Shown here: positions 28,466 through 35,776 of the stretch, piece by piece
Layout: every line of letters starts with the position of its first letter
Position numbering within the stretch: the stretch's first letter is position 1
Origin: Sphingobacterium prati
Lineage (GTDB): Bacteria; Bacteroidota; Bacteroidia; Sphingobacteriales; Sphingobacteriaceae
DNA: 64,000 bases
NCBI RefSeq assembly: GCF_013167215.1
Contig: NZ_JABJWY010000032.1
Span: 1-64,000, forward strand
Direction: 5' to 3'
Notes under the pieces: model-generated
Databases searched by the model: none
Told to the model about the DNA's origin: nothing
Seen by the model: the letters and a program-made list of their open reading frames with translations, nothing else
Program-made: the position numbers and the translations under genes

Positions 28466-29707
28466 ATGGAAATAGACCAACAGGCGAATGCCCCGTTTAC
28501 GGCGTACCAAAAACTCGTTGTGTTTTTGCTGGCGATTACACAATTTACCGTCGTACTTGATTTTATGGTGATGTCTCCGATGGGCGATATTTTGATGAAA
28601 GCCATCGATCTAAAACCAGCTCAATTTGGGGTTGCAGTTTCGGCCTACGCTTTTAGTGCGGGCACGTCAGGCCTGCTAACGGCAGGTTTTGCGGATCGCT
28701 TCGACCGGAAGAAGCTTTTGCTGTTTTTTTATTCCGGTTTCATTATTGGGACCTTCTTCTGCAGTTTCGCCAATGACTATTGGACACTGGTTGCAGCGCG
28801 TGTGGTGACCGGATTATTTGGCGGTGTCATTGGGTCTATTTCGATGGCTATTATTACTGATATATTTACGCTTCAGCAAAGAGGACGCGTCATGGGCTTT
28901 GTGCAGATGGGCTTTGGCGCCAGCCAGGTTCTGGGGATTCCAATAGGGCTGTATATCGCAAATAATTGGGGCTGGCACAGTGCTTTCCTGTGGATCGCAG
29001 TAATGGCTTTGGTTATTGTCATTATCATTGCGGTTAAATTAATTCCTATTACCGCACATATCGGTCTCCAGAAGCGTCAATCGGCACTTAAACATCTTTG
29101 GACTACTTTTTCACAAAAGGAATATCGCATAGGCTTTTTGGCTACTGCGCTGCTCTCCATCGGCGGTTATATGATGATGCCTTTTGGAAGTGCTTTCGCC
29201 GTCAATAATCTGAACGTTAGTCATGAGCAGCTGCCCATGTTATTTATGATATCCGGTATTGCTTCATTGATTATTATGCCTATCGTTGGTAAATTAAGCG
29301 ACCGTTACGATAAATTTAAAATCTTTGCTTTCGCATCGCTATGGTTGATGGTTGTCGTGTTGATTTATACAAATTTGGGGGTTACGCCATTTTATTTGGT
29401 CATCTTTTTGAATATACTGATGATGGCTGGTATTCTGAGCCGTATGACGCCCTCTTCGGCTTTGATCAGTGCGGTTCCTGAGATGAAAGACAGAGGGGCA
29501 TTTATGAGCATTAGTTCGTCCTTACAACAGTTGGCTGGGGGAATAGCAGCCTCCCTTGCCGGGGTTATCATTGTGCAACAGACCAAGGAAAGTCCGTTGG
29601 AGCATTATCCGACACTGGGAATTATTGTCGTTCTACTCTCCGTTGTGAGCATATTTATGTTGTATCGTGTCAGTAGGATGATTAATCGAAGACGTCAGGT
29701 GACTTAA
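28466..29707 (+). CDS. MFS transporter, DHA1-type
   Basis: This 413-residue protein has about twelve hydrophobic segments and the major facilitator fold. The cytoplasmic loop motif between helices 2 and 3 is recognisable (ADRFDRKKLLL). The pattern TQFTVVLDFMVMSPMGD in the first helix and the GFGASQVLGIPIG motif in helix 5 are typical of drug/sugar efflux members of the AraJ/DHA1 type. The substrate is unknown. It has no regulator beside it. An in-frame open stretch continues after its stop codon. Confidence 0.88.
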   Translation: MEIDQQANAPFTAYQKLVVFLLAITQFTVVLDFMVMSPMGDILMKAIDLKPAQFGVAVSAYAFSAGTSGLLTAGFADRFDRKKLLLFFYSGFIIGTFFCSFANDYWTLVAARVVTGLFGGVIGSISMAIITDIFTLQQRGRVMGFVQMGFGASQVLGIPIGLYIANNWGWHSAFLWIAVMALVIVIIIAVKLIPITAHIGLQKRQSALKHLWTTFSQKEYRIGFLATALLSIGGYMMMPFGSAFAVNNLNVSHEQLPMLFMISGIASLIIMPIVGKLSDRYDKFKIFAFASLWLMVVVLIYTNLGVTPFYLVIFLNILMMAGILSRMTPSSALISAVPEMKDRGAFMSISSSLQQLAGGIAASLAGVIIVQQTKESPLEHYPTLGIIVVLLSVVSIFMLYRVSRMINRRRQVT

Positions 29708-29719
29708 GATAGCCGTACT

Positions 29720-29905
29720 TTGGATGCTCAACAATATGAGCAGGCTGCTGTCTATTCCAAATGTACGCTGCAAGGAAATGATCCAAAGATTGACCTTGGG
29801 CGCTTCAAAGTGTCCCGTACACAAGAGCTGATCGATGAGATCAAGCATTGTCTTTCGGAAGCGACGCAATATGAAATAAAAAGACAGGTGAAGGAATTCG
29901 TGTAA
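29720..29905 (+). CDS. Possible small protein after the MFS gene
   Basis: A 61-codon open frame begins with TTG, has no strong ribosome site and lies in the same frame as the MFS gene, four codons after its stop. Its composition is protein-like (charged, helical, e.g. RTQELIDEIKHCL). The terminator begins two bases after its stop. It may be a small gene, a C-terminal extension lost by a stop codon, or chance. I do not recognise a family. Confidence 0.3.
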   Translation: MDAQQYEQAAVYSKCTLQGNDPKIDLGRFKVSRTQELIDEIKHCLSEATQYEIKRQVKEFV

Positions 29906-29906
29906 C

Positions 29907-29945
29907 AAAAAAAAGCATCATTTTATTCAAATGATGCTTTTTTTT
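29907..29945. terminator. Bidirectional terminator between MFS unit and tRNA array
   Basis: A perfect 16-bp inverted repeat (29907-29922 and 29930-29945), with a GCATCA core flanked by A8 and T8 tracts, closes a seven-base loop. It terminates the plus-strand MFS transcript and the minus-strand tRNA array. Confidence 0.92.
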
Positions 29946-29948
29946 GTT

Positions 29949-30025
29949 TGGCGGTCTGGACGGGACTCGAACCCGCGACCCCATGCGTGACAGGCATGTA
30001 TTCTAACCAGCTGAACTACCAGACC
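29949..30025 (-). tRNA. tRNA-Asp (GTC), copy 4 of the array
   Basis: A standard cloverleaf is seen: acceptor GGTCTGG/CCAGACC, D-loop, anticodon GTC in CCTGTCACG, T-loop GGTTCGAACCC and discriminator G. The 74-base body (29952-30025) is followed by CCA in the DNA (29951-29949). The body is identical to the other three copies. This is the promoter-distal copy, next to the terminator. Confidence 0.97.
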
Positions 30026-30050
30026 AACAAGGTGTTTTTTAAAATTTTAG

Positions 30051-30124
30051 CGGTCTGGACGGGACTCGAACCCGCGACCCCATGCGTGACAGGCATGTAT
30101 TCTAACCAGCTGAACTACCAGACC
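30051..30124 (-). tRNA. tRNA-Asp (GTC), copy 3 of the array
   Basis: The 74-base body is identical to the other copies, with anticodon GTC and discriminator G. The following three bases read CTA, so CCA is not encoded and must be added after transcription. Confidence 0.97.
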
Positions 30125-30158
30125 TAAAATCTTAAAGGTTGTTTTTAATAATTTTTGG

Positions 30159-30232
30159 CGGTCTGGACGGGACTCGAACCCGCGACCCCATGCGTGACAG
30201 GCATGTATTCTAACCAGCTGAACTACCAGACC
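30159..30232 (-). tRNA. tRNA-Asp (GTC), copy 2 of the array
   Basis: The 74-base body is identical, with anticodon GTC. CCA is present directly after the discriminator (30158-30156), as in the distal copy. Confidence 0.97.
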
Positions 30233-30293
30233 TAAAAATCTTAAAAACTTATTTTGTTAAAGAACTTACCGAGATTACTCTCTTTTTTTGAAG

Positions 30294-30367
30294 CGGTCTG
30301 GACGGGACTCGAACCCGCGACCCCATGCGTGACAGGCATGTATTCTAACCAGCTGAACTACCAGACC
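30294..30367 (-). tRNA. tRNA-Asp (GTC), copy 1 of the array
   Basis: This is the promoter-proximal copy, with an identical 74-base body and anticodon GTC. CCA is not encoded; CTT follows the discriminator. The consensus promoter lies about 25 bases upstream. Confidence 0.97.
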
Positions 30368-30392
30368 TCAACCCTTCTCCTCAGAAGGTGTG

Positions 30393-30423
30393 CAAATATA
30401 GCGTTTGTTTACGTATCTGCAAA
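30393..30423 (-). promoter_or_regulatory. Consensus promoter of the tRNA-Asp array
   Basis: On the minus strand TTTG (30423-30420), exactly 19 bases, then TATATTTG (30400-30393) match the Bacteroidota housekeeping promoter perfectly. It sits in the short space between the prfA stop and the first tRNA. Confidence 0.85.
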
Positions 30424-30440
30424 GATTTTTTGAAAAAAAA

Positions 30441-31514
30441 CTAGTCTACTTGGCCGTCTTTCATCTTCTCCGCATTCTCTGCAAACTGCAGTGCATCGAT
30501 AATTCCTTGAATATCACCATCCATAATTGCAGGTAGGTTGTACATTGTCATACCGATACGATGTTCAGTCACTCGACCTTGTGGATAATTATAGGTGCGG
30601 ATTTTTGCAGACCGGTCTCCTGTAGATACCAAAGTTTTTCTTTTTGCTGCAATATCACCGTTCTTTTTGTTCAATTCAAGTTCGTAAAGTTTGTTGCGGA
30701 GCATCTCCATTGCCAGCTCGCGGTTGGCCAATTGAGAGCGTTCGACTTGACAAACAACAACAATACCCGAAGGTTTGTGCGTCAGCTGTACTTTCGTTTC
30801 CACTTTATTCACGTTCTGCCCTCCGGCACCACCTGAACGAGAGGTCTGCAATTCAATATCGCCCGGATTGATTTCAACATCCACCTCTTCTGCTTCTGGC
30901 AATACCGCTACCGATGCTGCAGATGTATGTACACGGCCTTGTGTTTCCGTATCGGGAACACGTTGTACACGATGTACTCCGGATTCATATTTCAATTGAC
31001 CATAAGCATCCTCACCGATTACTTTGAGGATAACCTCTTTGTAACCGCCTGAAGTACCTTCGGTCACATCCATTACCTCGTTACGCCAGCCTTTTGTCTC
31101 AAAATAACGGGTATACATGCGGTAAAGGTCGCCAGCAAATAAAGCCGCCTCGTCACCACCAGTTCCGCCACGAATCTCGATAATGGCATTTTTGGCATCC
31201 TCCGGATCCTTAGGGATCAACATCAACCGGATTTCTTCTTCTTTTTCTTCCTTTTCAACCAATAATAGGTCCAATTCTTCCTTGGCCATCTCACGAAGTT
31301 CCTGATCCTTCTCGTTCATGATGATGTCCTTATTGGTATCAATATTACTGACCACATTTCTATAAATATGGTATTGGTCCACGATTTTGCCCAAATCCTT
31401 GTATTCTTTATTTAATTTGGCAAAACGTTTCATATCTTGCATGGTGTCAGGGTTGCTTAATTCAGCTTCCACTTCTTCCCATCTTTCTTTGATCGCTTGT
31501 AATTTATCTAACAT
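30441..31514 (-). CDS. prfA: Peptide chain release factor 1
   Basis: This factor ends translation at UAA and UAG and releases the peptide on the ribosome. The 357-residue protein has the GGQ catalytic motif ([14 protein letters not shown], near residue 230). The codon-recognition segment follows RF1 ([15 protein letters not shown]) rather than RF2. Length is normal, and no in-frame stop or programmed frameshift is present. It probably has its own promoter, as a TACTTTTG box lies upstream. Confidence 0.96.
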   Translation of the reverse strand: MLDKLQAIKERWEEVEAELSNPDTMQDMKRFAKLNKEYKDLGKIVDQYHIYRNVVSNIDTNKDIIMNEKDQELREMAKEELDLLLVEKEEKEEEIRLMLIPKDPEDAKNAIIEIRGGTGGDEAALFAGDLYRMYTRYFETKGWRNEVMDVTEGTSGGYKEVILKVIGEDAYGQLKYESGVHRVQRVPDTETQGRVHTSAASVAVLPEAEEVDVEINPGDIELQTSRSGGAGGQNVNKVETKVQLTHKPSGIVVVCQVERSQLANRELAMEMLRNKLYELELNKKNGDIAAKRKTLVSTGDRSAKIRTYNYPQGRVTEHRIGMTMYNLPAIMDGDIQGIIDALQFAENAEKMKDGQVD

Positions 31515-31567
31515 ATATCAAAAATGCTTCTTCTAGGAATTTATGACCTAGATTACTATTGAGAGTA

Positions 31568-31575
31568 CAAAAGTA
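31568..31575 (-). promoter_or_regulatory. -7 box upstream of prfA
   Basis: TACTTTTG on the minus strand (31575-31568) matches TAnnTTTG. It lies about 54 bases before the prfA ATG. The -33 element is not evident. Confidence 0.45.
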
Positions 31576-31612
31576 AGGAAATTTTGTTGCTTTTGAACTA
31601 CCTAGCCAGCTA

Positions 31613-31942
31613 TTAATGAGAGGAAACTGCTTTTAGGCCGACAATGGAAGCAATCAGTGTGAAAATAAAGAATATGCGCCAGAAATCTGCTGGTTCTTTA
31701 AAGAAGATAATACCCATTAAAACCGTTCCGACAGCACCAATACCGGTCCATACGGCGTAGGCTGTTCCAAGAGGAAGCGTTTGTGTAGCTTTGATCAACA
31801 AGCCCATACTTGCGAATAGGAAAACAACAAAGGCTCCATACCAAAGCCATTGTGCATTGCCCTGTGCATCCTTGGCTTTCCCCAAGCAGGTGGTAAAACC
31901 AATTTCGCATAGTCCGCCAAGAATTAAAAATACCCAGTTCAT
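31613..31942 (-). CDS. Small multidrug resistance (SMR) transporter, Gdx/SugE-like
   Basis: This 109-residue inner-membrane protein has four hydrophobic helices. The GTAYAVWTGIGAVG signature of helix 3 places it in the SMR family near the guanidinium exporters Gdx/SugE. The essential helix-1 glutamate is present (GGLCEIGF). The usual Gdx helix-1 sequence around a tryptophan is replaced by IGFTTCLGK, so the substrate may differ. The ATG at 31942 is preferred to the upstream start because the family begins with this MNWVF-type sequence. A Crp/Fnr regulator lies 64 bases upstream on the same strand. Confidence 0.88.
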   Translation of the reverse strand: MNWVFLILGGLCEIGFTTCLGKAKDAQGNAQWLWYGAFVVFLFASMGLLIKATQTLPLGTAYAVWTGIGAVGTVLMGIIFFKEPADFWRIFFIFTLIASIVGLKAVSSH

Positions 31943-32006
31943 ATTTCTGTTTTTTTGTTTCAGGAACAAAGTTCTAGGTTTTCCCGCAAAATAATTTTAA
32001 CAAATG

Positions 32007-32597
32007 TTAAAAATTTGAAAGGATATTTGCCCGGATACGGCTGAGAGTCACCTGGCTAACCCCTAGATAGGACGCTATGTAGCCAAGTTTGATCCGTTGT
32101 ATGTATTGTGGGTATTTTTTCAACAGTTCAGCATATCGTTCTTGCGCCGTATTAAAAAGTTTGGACATGGTTCGCTGTTCGGCTTTGATAAATTCCAGTT
32201 CAGCCATTTTCCTTCCCCAGTTGGCTAGAGCAATATCACTTTCGTAAAGAGCAAAAAGCTGTTTTTGGTCAATTCGGTAGACAATACTGTCTTCCAGTAG
32301 ATCGATGTTTTCATATCCCGGTGTATCATGGACATAACTGTTCATCGAAATTAATGTGCCACCGGGAGAGACAAAGTCTAAGGTGATCTGTCTATCTGCA
32401 GTTTCGTAATAAACACGTGCAAGTCCGGAAGCCAAAAAATAAATGTCTTTCTGTATCTTATCTTGTCTGATCAGTAGATTATTCCTTTTGCAGATAAGTT
32501 TTTCACTGATCTGCTCCAGTTTATTGATGCTTTCAGACTGTAAAAAATGATAGCCCAACAAGCAGTCTGCTAAGGAAATTACGATTTTTTCTCCCAT
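32007..32597 (-). CDS. Crp/Fnr-family transcriptional regulator
   Basis: This 196-residue regulator has an N-terminal cyclic-nucleotide-binding-type beta domain. Its C-terminal helix-turn-helix (GYIASYLGVSQVTLSRIR) is shorter than in E. coli Crp. No cluster-binding cysteine set of the Fnr kind is visible. The start at 32597 overlaps the end of lpxH by 19 bases; a longer frame to 32654 exists but would overlap more. Its most likely target is the SMR gene just downstream (inference). Confidence 0.88.
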   Translation of the reverse strand: MGEKIVISLADCLLGYHFLQSESINKLEQISEKLICKRNNLLIRQDKIQKDIYFLASGLARVYYETADRQITLDFVSPGGTLISMNSYVHDTPGYENIDLLEDSIVYRIDQKQLFALYESDIALANWGRKMAELEFIKAEQRTMSKLFNTAQERYAELLKKYPQYIQRIKLGYIASYLGVSQVTLSRIRANILSNF

Positions 32598-33334
32598 TTT
32601 TCCAAACGTAAGGTTTCTCCATCCCATACCGCATAGGTATAGTAATTGATCCATTCACCCAAGTTGACAATACGGCTTTCAGTACCCAGTTGGACATCGT
32701 AGGGAAGGTGCCTATGACCAAATAGATAGAAATCGTGGTGTTGTTTACGCTCGATTTCCTTGGCGTGACCGATCAGCCATTCTTTGTCTTCACCTAGAAA
32801 TTTCTCATCTTCATTATTGGAGAGTCTGCTATGCTTGGACCATCGGGTGGCGATGCCTATCCCTAGGTTGGGATGCAATCGTGCAAATAACCATTGGCAG
32901 ATACGGCTCCGAAATACTTTCTTGAGCAATTTATATTTGTAGTCACCCGAACCTAAGCCATCGCCATGGTGAATATAAAAACGTTTGTTGTCGAGTTCAA
33001 GTTCCAGCTCATTGTCAATGATCTGTGCGTGTAATTCCTTCTTAAGGTAATCAAACATCCACATATCGTGGTTGCCCTTGAATAATGTAATTGCGATGCC
33101 CAGGTCGGCAATTTCCGCTAGTTTGCCCAAAAAACGGATGTAACCTTTCGGTACTACAGTTGCATATTCAAACCAAAAATCGAAAATATCGCCAACAAGA
33201 TAGAGTTGTGCGGCATCAACTTTGATCTCGTCGAGCCACTGAATAATAGACCGTTCTCTTTCGCGCGAACGTTCCACTGGATGGGATCCCAGGTGGAAGT
33301 CTGAGGCAAAATAGATTTTTTTTCTTGTTGACAT
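32579..33334 (-). CDS. lpxH: UDP-2,3-diacylglucosamine diphosphatase
   Basis: This enzyme removes UMP from UDP-diacylglucosamine in lipid A synthesis, at the inner face of the inner membrane. The 251-residue protein has the calcineurin-like metallophosphoesterase motifs ASDFHLG, GDIFDFWFE, KGNHDMW, HHGDG and FGHRH, which provide the dimetal ligands. The ATG at 33334 is chosen because it places the first metal motif about 10 residues from the N-terminus; the longer frame from 33382 adds an unrelated leader. The bacterial group to which this belongs has LpxH-like rather than LpxI enzymes. Confidence 0.88.
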   Translation of the reverse strand: MSTRKKIYFASDFHLGSHPVERSRERERSIIQWLDEIKVDAAQLYLVGDIFDFWFEYATVVPKGYIRFLGKLAEIADLGIAITLFKGNHDMWMFDYLKKELHAQIIDNELELELDNKRFYIHHGDGLGSGDYKYKLLKKVFRSRICQWLFARLHPNLGIGIATRWSKHSRLSNNEDEKFLGEDKEWLIGHAKEIERKQHHDFYLFGHRHLPYDVQLGTESRIVNLGEWINYYTYAVWDGETLRLEKWEKKS

Positions 33335-33390
33335 GTGCCCAAATCTAAAGAAAATGGAAGCGAATACAAAATGCGCTCCCACAATATATT

Positions 33391-35559
33391 TTATGATTTG
33401 GATAGGTTTGCGATGTGGGCCTTTAGATATTCAGCTGCATCTGCGTCAACGCGCTTGAGTGCCTGTTGTAGTTGCGCAGGATAGTTCGCTTTAATGGCCA
33501 TTAATGTGCTGGCAATAACCATATAGGATTGATCTTTTAGACCGTTCAATACCAGGGATTCATATTTTTTACTTTTTAGTCCAGCCAGTTTAGCGATCGC
33601 TGATGCACGTATAATTGATGCTGTTGATTTCTCGGCTAGCGATGCGATCAATTTTTCTGTCGATTTGTGTACAGTTGGATCGGTTAGCTCAATCCCCTGA
33701 ATAGCCATCGCTACAAGGTCGGGATCGCTGTCAGCCAATGCTTGTGTCAATAACGCTTGTCCAAACTTGTTTTTTGGATTTTTAAAGGCAAATAATACTG
33801 CAGCAACACGGTTGGCAAAAGAAGGAGCATGTTCATATTGATAGCGATAATCGGCTTCGGTTTTATCGATACGGATCTCGCCGACAAGTGTTTTTTCGGG
33901 ATCGATATCAATAAATTCCAGGGCACTTGCTAGGGGAATAGTAAACTGCGTGGTGCGTTGGTTGAGCTGTACCGTCTTGCTGATTTTTCCTTCCTTGGTA
34001 TAAATGTCAATAACAAGCGATAATTGGAACGTCTGAATCGCGGAATCTTGCACTTGATCGATGTTGAGGACAAGCATATTGTTCTCATTTTTGCGGGTTA
34101 CTTTGAGGATCGGATGACCACCTTTGTAATACCACTGGTTGAAATACGGAGCCCAGTCTTTACCCGTAACTTCTTCCATTGCAAGGCGCAACTGTTGTGG
34201 CTCCCCCGTTTTGAAAGAGTTTTCGGTTAAGTATTTTTTGAGTGATTGATAGAACGCCGTATCGCCCATCTGTTGTTTTAAGGCATATAATATCAACGAA
34301 CCTTTCGCATAGCTGATATTGTCAAACATATCTTCTTTGTCGTGGTAATAGTATCGCGCAAGTGCTGGACTATTACCATTTAGCGTTGATTTGAGGTATG
34401 ATTGTAGTTTTTCAAATCTAGATTTATCACCTTTTTCCTTCCCTCCATCATGTTCATGCCAGATGATTTCACCAAAGGTTGCAAAAGATTCGTTCATCGT
34501 TAGGTTGGACCAGGATTCGGCCGTCACCAGATCACCAAACCACTGATGGAACAGCTCATGCGCAATAGTACCTTCTTCGTTGTCATCCAAAAGTTCTCGT
34601 TTGGTCTTTTGAACATGTTCACCATGTAAGGTCGCCGTGGTATTTTCCATGGCGCCAGAAACATAATCGCGACAGACGATCTGTGCATACTTGTTCCAAG
34701 GGTAAGGAACGCCTAAGGTTTTACCATAGAAATCCATCATGGCCGGAGTTTTACCAAAGATATCTTTCGCATAAGGCGCATACTTCGGTTCCAGGTAATA
34801 ATCAACAGGGATATTATTGTATTTATCGTGATAGATCTTAAAATCTCCAACGGCCATCATAAACAGGTAAGGTGCATGTGGAAGATCCATTTTCCAGGTA
34901 TCGGTACGCGTTCCGTCGTTATTTTTTTGCTGATTGACCAGGGCACCATTGGATAGACTAGTGTAATTGTCCAAAACAGTCATGGATATTTCTGCTGTTG
35001 TCTTCTGGTTTGGACGGTCAATTGTAGGAAACCAGGCTGAAGATGCCTCTGTCTCGCCTTGAGTCCAGATCTGCCGCGGTTTATTCGGCATGCTTTCATC
35101 GGGATTGATAAAATAAAGCCCTTTTGCATCATTAATTGCCGCACTGCCTTGTGCTTTTAATAGATTTGGTTTGGCCGTATAATCAAGGTATATCGTATAT
35201 TTCTCATTTGAAAGGTAATTGCGATCCAGTCTGATTAGCAGGGAACTATTGTCGTACGTATATTTTAAAGGAACGAGCTGTTGACCACTGACTAACGCAA
35301 TTTTCTTGATATCCATGCCTTTGGCGTCTAAACGCAGTGAATCCGTTGGGTAGAAATGCGGTTGTAGCGTGACCCATTCTTTTCCGTTCAAAAATTGATT
35401 TTTATAATCAAAGTGGACATCGAGTTTGGTATGGATAAGGTTGTTCACCTTAGTGGGGGTGGAACGATAGTGCTGATCCATTGAAAGCTGCTGCGCTTGA
35501 CTCATACCAATAGCAGAAATGGATATGACCAAGTAAAGGAAAGCGATTCTTTTGCGCAT
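33391..35559 (-). CDS. M1-family metallo-aminopeptidase, exported
   Basis: This 722-residue zinc aminopeptidase has a signal peptide (cleavage near residue 22, SQAQQ). The exopeptidase motif GAMEN is present, and the zinc site is H334, E335, H338 in HELFHQWFGD plus E357 in NESFATF. The C-terminal part is helical and HEAT-like. It should trim N-terminal residues from peptides in the periplasm. The next gene, lpxH, begins 57 bases downstream, so read-through is possible. Confidence 0.94.
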   Translation of the reverse strand: MRKRIAFLYLVISISAIGMSQAQQLSMDQHYRSTPTKVNNLIHTKLDVHFDYKNQFLNGKEWVTLQPHFYPTDSLRLDAKGMDIKKIALVSGQQLVPLKYTYDNSSLLIRLDRNYLSNEKYTIYLDYTAKPNLLKAQGSAAINDAKGLYFINPDESMPNKPRQIWTQGETEASSAWFPTIDRPNQKTTAEISMTVLDNYTSLSNGALVNQQKNNDGTRTDTWKMDLPHAPYLFMMAVGDFKIYHDKYNNIPVDYYLEPKYAPYAKDIFGKTPAMMDFYGKTLGVPYPWNKYAQIVCRDYVSGAMENTTATLHGEHVQKTKRELLDDNEEGTIAHELFHQWFGDLVTAESWSNLTMNESFATFGEIIWHEHDGGKEKGDKSRFEKLQSYLKSTLNGNSPALARYYYHDKEDMFDNISYAKGSLILYALKQQMGDTAFYQSLKKYLTENSFKTGEPQQLRLAMEEVTGKDWAPYFNQWYYKGGHPILKVTRKNENNMLVLNIDQVQDSAIQTFQLSLVIDIYTKEGKISKTVQLNQRTTQFTIPLASALEFIDIDPEKTLVGEIRIDKTEADYRYQYEHAPSFANRVAAVLFAFKNPKNKFGQALLTQALADSDPDLVAMAIQGIELTDPTVHKSTEKLIASLAEKSTASIIRASAIAKLAGLKSKKYESLVLNGLKDQSYMVIASTLMAIKANYPAQLQQALKRVDADAAEYLKAHIANLSKS

Positions 35560-35735
35560 TGTTGAATAATTAAGAAGATTTAAATAAAGCTAAAAAAAAA
35601 ATCAGCGGATGTAAAAATAACCATCCGGGATATTCCATCAAGGCCAATACCTGCTCTTTGGTTACGGGGCTTGAATTGTTTTTTAAGATCCGTAATAATG
35701 ACATTACTTTAAACTATCTCTATGAAATCTGAAAT

Positions 35736-35752
35736 TATATTTGTTATTTTTG
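35736..35752 (+). promoter_or_regulatory. Two adjacent -7 boxes before the prolyl oligopeptidase gene
   Basis: TATATTTG (35736-35743) and TATTTTTG (35745-35752) both match TAnnTTTG. Either would start the transcript near 35750-35758. That excludes the upstream start of the open frame at 35741 and supports the ATG at 35777. Confidence 0.55.
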
Positions 35753-35776
35753 GATGAAACAAGTATAAAGTTTTTT

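Noticed and set aside
30051..30367. CRISPR-like or other repeat array
   Set aside because: The repeated units are complete tRNA-Asp genes with an ordinary cloverleaf, and the spacers have irregular lengths.
30441..31514. Release factor 2 with programmed frameshift
   Set aside because: The codon-recognition segment is of the RF1 type and the frame is continuous.
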